Made by a program: the position numbers and the translations under genes
The notes under the pieces: generated by a model
Database searches by the model: none
What the model saw: the letters and a program-made list of their open reading frames with translations, nothing else
What the model was told of the DNA's origin: nothing
Shown: positions 23,844-31,976 of the stretch, one piece after another
How the letters are laid out: each line of letters starts with the position of its first letter
Position numbering within the stretch: the stretch's first letter is position 1
Origin: Nocardioides sp. zg-1308
Lineage (GTDB): Bacteria > Actinomycetota > Actinomycetes > Propionibacteriales > Nocardioidaceae
Assembly: GCF_013155375.1 (NCBI RefSeq)
Contig: NZ_JABJQY010000005.1
Span: forward strand, 62,001-126,000
DNA: 64,000 nt
Direction: 5' to 3'

Positions 23844-25091
23844 TCAGGCCTTCCTCAGTCGGAGGCGGCCGGAGGACTTCCGGCCTTCGGGCGTCCCCTG
23901 CGAGGGGACCTTGGGCGAGAGAGCCGCCGCCAGCGAGGCGGCGAGGGCCTTGAAGGCCTTGCTGTTGGCGTGCCCGGGGTGGGCACGGACGATGGCCTCG
24001 CCCCTGTTGACGCAGGCGAGGACCTCGCGGGCCGACTCCAGCGAGTGGTCGGCCTTGAGGCCCACCGTCGACTCGAACTCGTCGACCGACAGGCCGACCT
24101 TGGCGTCGGCCCGGTTGAGCACGAACTTCCACGTCTCGCGTGGGAAGTTGAGCAGGTCCAGCGTGCCGGTCGCGAGCTTGAGGCCCTTGAGCGAGGGGAT
24201 GTCCAGCGTCGCGACGAGCACGATGGTGGCGGAGTGGTCGAGCGCGGTGAGGGCGAAGTCGTCGAAGGACCCCGAGGTGTCGACCACGACGAAGTCGAAC
24301 ATCAGCTGCAGGGTGTCGAGCAGCTTGCCGACGTCCTCGGCCGTGGCCTTGTCCGGCGAGTCGAGGTGGACCGGTGCGGCCACGATCGAGAGCCCGGGGG
24401 AGTGCGGCGTGAGCAGCGTCTCGGCGGCCGACTTGTCGATGTCGCCGTTGAAGGCGACCAGGTCGGCCACGGTCCGGTGCGGGGTCGACTGCAGCATGAT
24501 CGCGACGTCGCCGTTGTTGACGTCGAGGTCGACGAGGCACACGTTGTGGCCGAGGTCGGCGAGCGCGGCGGCCGTGTTGGTGGCGACGAGGCTCTTGCCG
24601 ACGCCGCCCTTGGTGGCGAAGACCGTGAGGACCTTGGCGCGGGGGTTGTTCTCCGCCTCGGTGGCGGCCGCGGCCGCCGCCTGCGCGGACTGCAGGGCGC
24701 TCTGGGCGGCGGCCTGCACCTCGTCCTCGAAGGTCTGCACGATCGCGGAGGCCACGTTGCGGGCCCGCTGCACGGCGGTGGTGATGCCGGCGAGGTCCTT
24801 GGCGGCGACCACCTCGCGCATCCCGGCGCGCAGGGCGAGCGAGAGGGCGTTGCTGTCCACCTCGTGGCGCAGCAGGATCACGCCGAGGTTCGGTCGGTTG
24901 ACCCGGGCCCACTGCGCGAGCGTCGAGGCGTCCTCGGAGGTGATGGAGGGTCCGATGACGACCGCGAACTCGGCAGGTGTGGCCTGGATGTGATCGCCGA
25001 GCTCCTCCATGGAGCTGAAGGCGTGGGAGCCGTGCAGCATCGCCTGGAGCAGGGCGAGGTGCGCCCGGTCGGACTCGACGATCGCGGTCAT
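23844..25091 (-). CDS. tadZ: Pilus localisation ATPase TadZ/CpaE
   Basis: A 415-residue protein with an atypical receiver-like N-terminal domain (about 1-125), an Ala-rich linker, and a MinD/ParA-type ATPase domain. The deviant Walker A motif is KGGVGKS near residue 160, followed by VCLVDLDVNNGD and FVVVDTSG. TadZ proteins place the Tad machinery at a cell pole. The ATG overlaps the cpaB stop by four bases. The tail is basic. Confidence 0.94.
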   Translation of the reverse strand: MTAIVESDRAHLALLQAMLHGSHAFSSMEELGDHIQATPAEFAVVIGPSITSEDASTLAQWARVNRPNLGVILLRHEVDSNALSLALRAGMREVVAAKDLAGITTAVQRARNVASAIVQTFEDEVQAAAQSALQSAQAAAAAATEAENNPRAKVLTVFATKGGVGKSLVATNTAAALADLGHNVCLVDLDVNNGDVAIMLQSTPHRTVADLVAFNGDIDKSAAETLLTPHSPGLSIVAAPVHLDSPDKATAEDVGKLLDTLQLMFDFVVVDTSGSFDDFALTALDHSATIVLVATLDIPSLKGLKLATGTLDLLNFPRETWKFVLNRADAKVGLSVDEFESTVGLKADHSLESAREVLACVNRGEAIVRAHPGHANSKAFKALAASLAAALSPKVPSQGTPEGRKSSGRLRLRKA

Positions 25092-25864
25092 GACGCGGTC
25101 CGCAGGATCTCGGGCATCAGGTCGCTGGCGGTGACGCCCGGGCCGTCGTCGACCTTGGAGTCGTCGGAGAGCAGCGCGAAGGAGATCTCGGCGTTGCGGG
25201 CGGCGTAGATGATCTTCTCGGCCTGCGTCTGGTCGACCGCGACGGTCAGGATGGCCCGCGGGACCTCCTCCACGATCTGCTCACCCTCGTCCGTCGTGGT
25301 CGTCTTGGACGAGATGCTCGAGGTGCCGACGCCGATGACCTGCACCTTGGGCAGCAGCAGGCGGGTGTAGGCCGGGAGCGTCTCCTCGGTGCCGTCGGGC
25401 AGCTTGCGGATGGGGTCGGCGGAGAAGAAGATCGCGATGTCGGAGCCCGGGTTCACGAAGCCCGCCACCCGGGCCGGGTCGCTGAGCTCGACGGAGATCG
25501 CGAGCTTGTCGTCGGGGATGATGAGCCCCTCGGTGTCGCTCAGGGTGCCGAACTTGGGGGCGATGACCTGCTCGCCGGCGAAGATCGTGCCGAGCGAGAC
25601 CAGGTCGGAGATCGAGCCGGTCGAGGACAGCGCACCGTCGACCATGTCGTCGCGACGCACCTGACGCTTCGCGAACTTGCCAGCCTCCATGGCGGCGGAC
25701 ACGGACTCACCGGGCTCGATGGTGTCCGTGGCGGCCAGCACCTCGACCAGCTCCTGGCCCGCGGAGGCGCGCTTGTCGATGCCCTGGACGTAGAGCACGA
25801 TCAGCGCGGTGCCGACCAGGGCGATGATGAGCGCGACCGTGAGGAGAACAGATCGGCGTGCCAT
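25088..25864 (-). CDS. cpaB: Pilus assembly protein CpaB (SAF domain)
   Basis: A 258-residue membrane-anchored protein with one N-terminal helix (about 5-27) and an extracytoplasmic SAF-type region (EVLAATDTIEPGESV) followed by the RcpC/CpaB domain. In Tad systems it supports pilus assembly outside the membrane. The ATG at 25864 is chosen because AAGGAAGG lies about six bases upstream; open reading continues upstream to 26044 but looks like leader. It is the first gene of the cpaB-tadZ-tadA-tadB-tadC-kinase-regulator operon. Confidence 0.92.
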   Translation of the reverse strand: MARRSVLLTVALIIALVGTALIVLYVQGIDKRASAGQELVEVLAATDTIEPGESVSAAMEAGKFAKRQVRRDDMVDGALSSTGSISDLVSLGTIFAGEQVIAPKFGTLSDTEGLIIPDDKLAISVELSDPARVAGFVNPGSDIAIFFSADPIRKLPDGTEETLPAYTRLLLPKVQVIGVGTSSISSKTTTTDEGEQIVEEVPRAILTVAVDQTQAEKIIYAARNAEISFALLSDDSKVDDGPGVTASDLMPEILRTAS

Positions 25865-26103
25865 AGGGGCCTTCCTTCGGGTGTGGGTGTCCGGTGACGT
25901 CAGGAGACGGGGGTCGCTCGTGACGGCGTCGCTGAGGAGTGGCAGGCCCGACGCGGTCGCGGCTCGAGGACGCGTTCGCGCACGTGGATGCACCCCTCTC
26001 GCAGCTCGGCGGGGGTCCCGGATGATCCCCAGCGGACCGAACATATGGGCGCCCTGAACGGCGGGTGGGGCTAAACCTCACAAACCACCCGAAGGTGGTG
26101 CCG
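25865..26103 (-). promoter_or_regulatory. Long leader/control region of the tad operon
   Basis: About 240 bases separate the cpaB ATG from the shared element. They hold an inverted repeat ACCACC-CGAA-GGTGGT (26085-26100) and no gene I can support. No convincing -10/-35 pair was found, so the transcription start is unknown. Much of the region may be a 5' leader. Confidence 0.4.
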
Positions 26104-26138
26104 GGGTAGTCCGAAGTGACTACGCGGAGGTAGTCCGG
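26104..26138 (-). promoter_or_regulatory. Shared surface-regulon element, copy B (cpaB-tad operon)
   Basis: TAGTCA-N4-GGACTACCC on the minus strand at 26104-26122, with N4 being CTTC. A second GGACTACC half lies just upstream at 26129-26136. It has the same inverted repeat TAGTC-N6-GACTA as copies A and C and sits between the fadD stop and the cpaB leader. Confidence 0.6.
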
Positions 26139-26144
26139 ACCGGG

Positions 26145-27941
26145 TCACCCGAGGTAGAGGGCCTCGATCTCGGCGCGTGCCTCACGCACGACGACGTTGC
26201 GCTTGAGCTTGAGGCTGGGCGTCAGCTGGCCGCCCTCCTCGGTCCACTCACCGGGGAGGATCGTGAACTTGCGGATGGACTCGGCCTGGGAGACCGCCTT
26301 GTTGGCGTCGTCCACCGCGTCCTGCACGGCCGCGACCAGGTCGGGGTCGTGGAGCATGCCGGCGAGGTCGCCGGACTTGCCGTGCTGCTCGGCCCAGCCG
26401 GGGAACGTCTCGCGGTCGATGGTCACCAGCGCGCCGATGAACGGCTGGCCGTCCCCGACGACGAGGCACTGGTCGACCAGGGCGTGGGCGCGCAGGCGGT
26501 CCTCGAGCACGGCCGGGGCGACGTTCTTGCCGCCGGCGGTCACCAGGATCTCCTTCTTGCGCCCGGTGATGCGCACGAAGCCCTCGTCGTCGACCTCGCC
26601 GACGTCGCCGGTGTGGAACCAGCCGTCGCGGTCGACGGCCTCGGCGGTGGCGGCCTCGTCGCCCCAGTAGCCGGCGAAGACCTGGCCGCCCTTGAACAGC
26701 AGCTCGCCGTCGTCGCCCACGCGGACGCTCGTGCCGGGCAGGGGGCGACCCACGGTGCCCACCTTCTGCGCGTCGGGGAGGTTGACGGTCAGCGCGGCCG
26801 TGGTCTCGGTCAGGCCGTAGCCCTCGAGCACGGACAGGCCGATGCCGCGGTAGAAGTGGCCGAGCCGGTCGCCCAGCGGCGCGCCGCCGGAGACGGCGTA
26901 CGCGCAGCTGCCGCCGAGCGCCTGGCGCAGCTTGCCGTAGACGAGCCGGTCGAAGAGGGCGTGCCGGGCGCGCAGCCGCAGCGGGACCCGCTTGCCGTCG
27001 AGGGAACGGGAGTACGCGATGGCGGTGTCGGCGGCGCGGTCGAAGATCTTGCCGCGGCCGTCGGCCGTCGCGCGCTGCGAGGCGGTGTTGAAGACCTTCT
27101 CGAAGACCCGGGGCACGGCGAGGATGAACGTCGGCCTGAATCCCTGCAGGTCGGCGACGAGGTTCTTGATGTCGGCGCTGTGCCCCATCCGGGCGCGGCT
27201 CTTCACGCAGCCGACCTGGATGATGCGGGCGAAGACGTGTGCCAGCGGCAGGAAGAGGAGCGTCGAGGCCTCGTCGCCCTCGAACAGCTCAGGGAGCTCG
27301 TCGACGGCGACGCCGAGCTCGAACATGAAGTTGCCGTGGGTCAGCATGCAGCCCTTGGGCTTGCCGGTGGTGCCGCTGGTGTAGATGAGCGTGGCCAGGT
27401 CGTGCGGGGTGGCGGTGGTGCGCCGCTGCTCGAGCAGGTCGTCGGAGATGTCGGAGCCGAGGCGGCCGAGCACGTCGACGGCGTTGTCCTGCAGCGACCA
27501 GACGTGCTGGAGCTCCACGAGGTCGGCCGACTGCCGGGCCTCGCGCACCCGCGCGAGGTGGTCGGGGCCCTCGGCGACGACCGCGCGCGCACCCGAGTCC
27601 TGGAGGATCCAGCCGATCTGCTCGGCCGAGGACGTCTCGTAGATCGGCACGGTGACGGCGCCGGCGAACCAGATGGCGTAGTCGAGCAGCGTCCACTCGT
27701 AGCGGGTCTTGGACAGCAGGGCGACCCGGTCGCCCGCCCCGACGCCCGCGGCGACGAGGCCCTTCGCGACGGAGCGGACCTCGTCGTGGAACTCGGCGGC
27801 CGTGACGTCGACCCAGCCGTCGTCCGACGGGCGGCTGAACACCGCGGTGGACGCTGCCTCGCGGGCGTTGGCCACGACGTCGTCGGTGAGGTTGCCCGTG
27901 GTGGGGACGGCAACGGAGAGCGGCGTGGTGAACTCACGCAC
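26145..27941 (-). CDS. Long-chain fatty acid-CoA ligase (FadD15-type)
   Basis: An ANL-superfamily enzyme that activates fatty acids as acyl-AMP and then acyl-CoA. The 598-residue protein has the AMP-binding motif YTSGTTGKPKG near residue 180, GYGLTET near 355, and the hinge and lysine region GRKKEILVTAGGKNVAP near 460. Length and context next to an SRPBCC gene match the mycobacterial fadD15 locus. The GTG at 27941 has AGGAGG seven bases upstream. Longer in-frame open reading upstream runs antisense through three other genes and is not real. Confidence 0.95.
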   Translation of the reverse strand: MREFTTPLSVAVPTTGNLTDDVVANAREAASTAVFSRPSDDGWVDVTAAEFHDEVRSVAKGLVAAGVGAGDRVALLSKTRYEWTLLDYAIWFAGAVTVPIYETSSAEQIGWILQDSGARAVVAEGPDHLARVREARQSADLVELQHVWSLQDNAVDVLGRLGSDISDDLLEQRRTTATPHDLATLIYTSGTTGKPKGCMLTHGNFMFELGVAVDELPELFEGDEASTLLFLPLAHVFARIIQVGCVKSRARMGHSADIKNLVADLQGFRPTFILAVPRVFEKVFNTASQRATADGRGKIFDRAADTAIAYSRSLDGKRVPLRLRARHALFDRLVYGKLRQALGGSCAYAVSGGAPLGDRLGHFYRGIGLSVLEGYGLTETTAALTVNLPDAQKVGTVGRPLPGTSVRVGDDGELLFKGGQVFAGYWGDEAATAEAVDRDGWFHTGDVGEVDDEGFVRITGRKKEILVTAGGKNVAPAVLEDRLRAHALVDQCLVVGDGQPFIGALVTIDRETFPGWAEQHGKSGDLAGMLHDPDLVAAVQDAVDDANKAVSQAESIRKFTILPGEWTEEGGQLTPSLKLKRNVVVREARAEIEALYLG

Positions 27942-28081
27942 CGGGGAACCTCCTGGATCGGCGATCGACTGCGAAGCGCAGGCTATCGCCCGGCGCGGGC
28001 GGCGCCGCACGCCCGTCCCGCACGCCCGTCCCCGCCCGGGCGGTGGCGCAGCCGTGGCCCGGGCGGGCGCCGGCTGTCGGC

Positions 28082-28087
28082 TAGGCT
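28082..28087 (+). promoter_or_regulatory. -10 box, leaderless promoter of SRPBCC gene
   Basis: TAGGCT, seven bases before the ATG at 28095; no Shine-Dalgarno sequence. Confidence 0.5.
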
Positions 28088-28094
28088 CCCGGCC

Positions 28095-28532
28095 ATGGCC
28101 GAACAGACCTCCTCGTCGATCACCATCGACGCCGCTCCGGCCGACATCATGGCCGTCATCGCCGACTTCGAGTCCTACCCCGAGTGGGCCAAGGGCGTGC
28201 AGACCGCGGAGGTCACCGCACCGGGCGCCGACGGCCGGGCCGAGCAGGTCTACTTCGCGCTCGACGTCTCCCCGATCAAGGACCAGTACACCCTCGCCTA
28301 CGACTGGGACGGCGACCGGGAGGTCACCTGGACCCTGGTCGAGGGCAACATGCTCAAGGCCCTCGACGGCGCCTACACGTTGGTGGACCGCGGCGACGGC
28401 AGCACCGAGGTCACCTACCGGCTCGCGCTCGACGTCACCATCCCCCTCATCGGGATGCTCAAGCGCAAGGGCGAGAAGATCCTCATCGACACGGCGCTGA
28501 AGGGCCTCAAGAAGCGCGTCGAGCAGCTCTGA
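28095..28532 (+). CDS. SRPBCC (START-like) family protein
   Basis: A 145-residue single-domain protein of the polyketide cyclase/START-like fold, as in mycobacterial Rv2185c. The typical opening is present (ITIDAAPADIMAVIADFESYPEWAKGV), followed by the strand series and the C-terminal helix MLKRKGEKILIDTALKGL. Such proteins bind hydrophobic ligands in a deep cavity. The ligand is unknown, but divergence from an acyl-CoA ligase suggests a lipid-related partner. Confidence 0.9.
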   Translation: MAEQTSSSITIDAAPADIMAVIADFESYPEWAKGVQTAEVTAPGADGRAEQVYFALDVSPIKDQYTLAYDWDGDREVTWTLVEGNMLKALDGAYTLVDRGDGSTEVTYRLALDVTIPLIGMLKRKGEKILIDTALKGLKKRVEQL

Positions 28533-28650
28533 CGACCGGGTCCGGCGTGCGGATCCTGCCGTCCACCGCCGCGGGCGACGAGCTGGTCGTGTCCGTCGCG
28601 TCGTATCGTCGCCTCCTGAACGCCCAGCCCGCGACCCGTCAGGAGACCTC

Positions 28651-29055
28651 ATGAGCGACGCCGCCGGCACAGACCCCGTCGGCTCCCTGGGCGAGGAGGC
28701 CGCGAAGCTGTTCGGCGCCCTCTCCGGGTGGGCGCGCGAGCAGGTCGAGGATGCGGGGGACGGGCTGTCCGACATGGCCGCGCAGGCGGCGGCCACCGTG
28801 CACGACCTCGACGAGCACCTCGCCACCGGCTCCGCCGAGTGCACCGTGTGCCCGGTCTGCCGCACGATCCACGCCGTACGACAGCTGGACCCCGAGGTGG
28901 TCACGCACCTGTCGAGCGCGCTGACGTCGCTGGCCCAGGCGGCGGCCTCCCTGCTGTCCACCCGTCCACCGGCGCAGGACGACGCCTTCGGTGACGAGCA
29001 CGCCACCAGTGACGAGCACGCCGACCACGACGACGCGTGGCCCGAGGACGCGTGA
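28651..29055 (+). CDS. Conserved actinobacterial protein, DUF5304-like
   Basis: A 134-residue acidic cytoplasmic protein. The conserved core is CTVCPVCRTIHAVRQLDPEV with two CxxC-type pairs that may bind zinc, followed by an amphipathic helix. The C-terminal tail is rich in Asp, Glu and His. The ribosome site CAGGAGA precedes the ATG by about six bases. It ends four bases before the ROK kinase gene, so the two are co-transcribed. The family name is a tentative recollection; the function is unknown. Confidence 0.75.
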   Translation: MSDAAGTDPVGSLGEEAAKLFGALSGWAREQVEDAGDGLSDMAAQAAATVHDLDEHLATGSAECTVCPVCRTIHAVRQLDPEVVTHLSSALTSLAQAAASLLSTRPPAQDDAFGDEHATSDEHADHDDAWPEDA

Positions 29056-29058
29056 CCG

Positions 29059-30063
29059 GTGGCCTCTGACGGGCCGGGTGTCGGGCCGGGTGTCGTGGTC
29101 GGCGTCGACATCGGCGGCACCAAGGTCCTCGCCGGGGTCGTGGGCGACGACGGCCGGGTCTCGGGCACGGCACGGCGTACGACGCCCGGGCGCCGGGTCG
29201 TGACCCAGCGGGTCGAGGACGCCCTGGTCGAGGCGATCGTGGAGGCGACGGCCGGTCGGCCGCTGGCCGGTGTCGGGGTGGCGGCGGCCGGCTTCGTCGA
29301 CTCGGGCGGCGAGCGCGTGATGTTCGCCCCGCACCTGCCGTGGCAGGGCCAGCCCCTCCGCGAGCTGCTCGAGGACCGGCTCGGGTGCGAGGTGCGGCTC
29401 GACAACGACGCCAACTGCGCGGCGCGGGCCGAGTCCCGCCACGGGGCGGCCCGGGGTGCGACCTCGGCACTCATGATCACGATGGGCACCGGCATCGGGG
29501 GCGCGGTGCTGGTGGACGGCCACGTGCTGCGTGGCGCCAACGGCATGGCCGGGGAGTTCGGGCACATGCAGGTCGTCCCCGACGGGCAGGCGTGCGAGTG
29601 CGGGCGGCGTGGGTGCTGGGAGCAGTACTCGTCGGGCAACGCGCTCGTCCGTGAGGCCCGGATGCTGATGCGCGAGCAGCCGTCCGTGCTGTCCGAGATG
29701 AGCGGCTCCGACCACGACCGGATCACCGGCCCGATGGTCACGGCCGCCGCCGAGGAGGGCGACCTGGTGGCGCGGCGCGCCTACGCGTCCGTGGGGGACT
29801 GGCTGGGCGTCGGCACCGCCAACCTCGTCGCCGCGCTGGACCCGGAGGTCGTGGTGATCGGGGGAGGGGTGTCCGCCGCGGGCGACCGGCTGCTCGACCC
29901 GGCGCGGGCGGCGCTGCAGCGCACGCTGGTGGGGGCCGCGCACCGGAGGGTCCCGCCGCTCGTGGCCGCGCAGCTCGGGCCTCAGGCGGGGATGATCGGC
30001 GGGGCGCTGCTCGTGTCGCGTCCGGGTCGTCGTCCCGACCCCGCGGGTCAGGCGCGCCGGTAG
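29059..30063 (+). CDS. ROK-family glucokinase
   Basis: A 334-residue sugar kinase. The phosphate-binding motif is GVDIGGTKV near residue 15, the catalytic Asp is in LDNDANCAA near 115, GTGIGGAV follows, and the ROK zinc motif is CECGRRGCWE near 180. This is the pattern of glucose-phosphorylating ROK enzymes. It starts at GTG right after the DUF5304-like gene and its end overlaps the convergent TIGR00300 gene by 16 bases. Glucose as substrate is inferred from the family. Confidence 0.92.
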   Translation: MASDGPGVGPGVVVGVDIGGTKVLAGVVGDDGRVSGTARRTTPGRRVVTQRVEDALVEAIVEATAGRPLAGVGVAAAGFVDSGGERVMFAPHLPWQGQPLRELLEDRLGCEVRLDNDANCAARAESRHGAARGATSALMITMGTGIGGAVLVDGHVLRGANGMAGEFGHMQVVPDGQACECGRRGCWEQYSSGNALVREARMLMREQPSVLSEMSGSDHDRITGPMVTAAAEEGDLVARRAYASVGDWLGVGTANLVAALDPEVVVIGGGVSAAGDRLLDPARAALQRTLVGAAHRRVPPLVAAQLGPQAGMIGGALLVSRPGRRPDPAGQARR

Positions 30064-31286
30064 TCCGGCACGAGCTCCAGCGAGAGCTGCTCGAGGAACA
30101 GCCCCACGTCGGCCACGATGCCGCGACCACGGTGGGTGCCGCGGTCGGCCAGCCTCGTGACGGTGGCCGGGTCGAGGTCGACGCACACCAGCGGGACCGT
30201 CGCCGGGAGGATGTTGCCCGTGGCCACGGAGTGGTGCTGGGTGGCGAGCATCAGGCAGTAGCCCACGTCGTGGATCTCCTCCCGCATGGCGCGCAGGCCC
30301 TCGAGCACGTCGGTGTGCACGTCGGGGAGCGGGCCCTCGTCGCGGACGGAGCCCACGAGCACGAAGCGCTTCCGCTCCGTCACGAGCGCGTGCATGATCC
30401 CGCTCGTCAGCACGCCCGCCTCGACGGCGGCGGCGATGGAGCCGGCCTTGCGGACCGTGTTGAGCGCGCGCACCCGGTGCTCGTGGCCGTGCTCGACGCC
30501 GGCCGCGGACACCTCGCCGCCGAGGTCGGTGCCGTAGAGCGCGGACTCGACGTCGTGGGCGGCGAGGGCGTTGCCGCCGAACAGCGCGTCGACGAAGCCG
30601 GCGCGGACGAGGGAGACCAGTGCCTGGGAGGCGCCGGTCCGCACCACGCCCGGGCCGGCCACCCACAGCAGCCTCTTGCCGGCCTCCCGGGCCCGGCGCA
30701 TGCCGTCGGCCACCTGGCGCACGACGACCGTCTGCGGGCGGTCCGTGGGGGAGCCGCCCCGCGCGGCGAGGAGTCCGTCGTCGACCGGCGCCGGCCGGGG
30801 GACCGACACGCGGATCCCCGACGCGCCGACGACGCACCGCATCCCGGCCTCGACGTCCGACATCGGCACCGTGCGCACGCGTACGTCGCCGGCCGGTGCC
30901 TCGTCGACGACCAGGCCGCAGTCCATGGCGGGGTTCTCGACCTCGTGCCAGGCGCCGCCGATGCGGACACGGGTCTCGAGGTTGGTGGTGGCGTAGAAGC
31001 CGTCGGGCAGCACGCCCGGGACCTCGGCCTCCGCGGTGAGCGCGTCACCGACGGCGACCTGGTTGACGCCGCGGGTCTGCAGCCGCATCAGCAGCCGCTG
31101 GAGGGAGGTGTCGTCCTCGGCCTCGACGGTGATCCTCGCGCTGGAGGGGTCGTGGGCCTCGTGGCCGACGTCGAACTGCTCGATGACGTAGTCGCAGCCG
31201 TAGTCGCGGATGTCGTCCAGGACGCGGGACAGGATGCCGCTGTCCATCAGGTGTCCGGTCACCTCGACGGTCTCGCGTGCCCCCAC
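30048..31286 (-). CDS. TIGR00300/ArgZ C-domain family protein (putative ornithine cyclodeaminase-like)
   Basis: A 412-residue protein of the TIGR00300 (LOR/SDH conserved domain) family. In cyanobacterial ArgZ/AgrE and in archaea, related domains convert ornithine to proline with NAD. Recognisable stretches are GHLMDSGILSRVLDDI at the N-terminus, NPAMDCGLVVD, FGGNALAAHDVESALYGTDLG and a C-terminal ATGNILPATVPLVCVD. The activity here is inferred from the family and untested. GTG at 31286 is chosen because TAGGGT lies seven bases upstream. The gene converges on the ROK kinase with a short overlap. Confidence 0.8.
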   Translation of the reverse strand: MGARETVEVTGHLMDSGILSRVLDDIRDYGCDYVIEQFDVGHEAHDPSSARITVEAEDDTSLQRLLMRLQTRGVNQVAVGDALTAEAEVPGVLPDGFYATTNLETRVRIGGAWHEVENPAMDCGLVVDEAPAGDVRVRTVPMSDVEAGMRCVVGASGIRVSVPRPAPVDDGLLAARGGSPTDRPQTVVVRQVADGMRRAREAGKRLLWVAGPGVVRTGASQALVSLVRAGFVDALFGGNALAAHDVESALYGTDLGGEVSAAGVEHGHEHRVRALNTVRKAGSIAAAVEAGVLTSGIMHALVTERKRFVLVGSVRDEGPLPDVHTDVLEGLRAMREEIHDVGYCLMLATQHHSVATGNILPATVPLVCVDLDPATVTRLADRGTHRGRGIVADVGLFLEQLSLELVPDYRRA

Positions 31287-31293
31287 CCGAGCG

Positions 31294-31299
31294 ACCCTA
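31294..31299 (-). promoter_or_regulatory. -10 box, leaderless promoter of TIGR00300 gene
   Basis: TAGGGT on the minus strand, seven bases before the GTG at 31286. Confidence 0.5.
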
Positions 31300-31314
31300 C
31301 TGGGTCCCTCGGTC

Positions 31315-31881
31315 TCAGACGCGCGAGCCGTCGTCCCAGGGGTCACGGGGCGAGCGCGGCATCTCGAGGACCAGGTAGAGGAACCCGCCGACGAACCAGG
31401 CGACCAGGAGCCACCCCACGACGGAGGGGACGTAGAGCGACAGCAGCCCGATCAGCAGCGCCATGGCCGGAGCCACGGCGATGCCGGCCCAGGCGAGCCC
31501 CCGCTGCCACGTGCGGGGGAGCGGCAGGGGCGGAGGGGGCGGCGGGGTGAACCGCTCGGAGGCGGCGATCGCCCGCTCGCGGACCTCGACCTCGTCGTCG
31601 TCGACGAGGTGGTCGGGCAGCGGCTCGGTCGGCGCGTGGCCCGCCGGAGCGGCGGGCGGCTCGGACGAGGGCTCGGACTCCGACGGGGACGTGCCGGTGT
31701 CGGTCGCCGGCCCGGTCGACGGGTCGGCGGTGGCTCCGGGCGGCACGTCCTGGGTCGGTTCGCCGGCGCCGGCGCGCGCGTCGTACGCCTCGTCGTCGGG
31801 GAGCACCGCGCGCTCGCCGTAGTGCTCCACGATCTCGCGCCACGCCAGCTCGGTGCGGCTCTCGTCGCCAGGCGTCGTCAC
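31315..31881 (-). CDS. Conserved membrane protein with acidic, proline-rich N-terminus
   Basis: A 188-residue protein. The N-terminal 110 residues are acidic and low-complexity (Pro, Thr, Ser, Glu). A proline run precedes two adjacent transmembrane helices (about 128-145 and 148-170), and a short charged C-terminus follows. No known domain is recognised. The GTG at 31881 follows a TACCGT promoter box by seven bases. It ends 28 bases before the start of the TIGR00300 gene, which nevertheless has its own promoter box. Confidence 0.75.
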   Translation of the reverse strand: MTTPGDESRTELAWREIVEHYGERAVLPDDEAYDARAGAGEPTQDVPPGATADPSTGPATDTGTSPSESEPSSEPPAAPAGHAPTEPLPDHLVDDDEVEVRERAIAASERFTPPPPPPLPLPRTWQRGLAWAGIAVAPAMALLIGLLSLYVPSVVGWLLVAWFVGGFLYLVLEMPRSPRDPWDDGSRV

Positions 31882-31888
31882 GCCCGCC

Positions 31889-31894
31889 ACGGTA
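31889..31894 (-). promoter_or_regulatory. -10 box, leaderless promoter of acidic membrane protein gene
   Basis: TACCGT on the minus strand, seven bases before the GTG at 31881. Confidence 0.45.
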
Positions 31895-31976
31895 CCCGGC
31901 ACGTGGTTCTCGACGGGTGCCGCGACCGTCCCTCGGGCGGCGGTGCGGCGGTGTCGGTGTGGTGCACACTGTGCCC

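Noticed and set aside
26145..29741. Fusion of the fadD reading frame with 600 upstream codons
   Set aside because: The upstream part is antisense to the SRPBCC, DUF5304-like and ROK genes and is Arg/Ser/Pro-rich. The GTG at 27941 has a perfect AGGAGG site.
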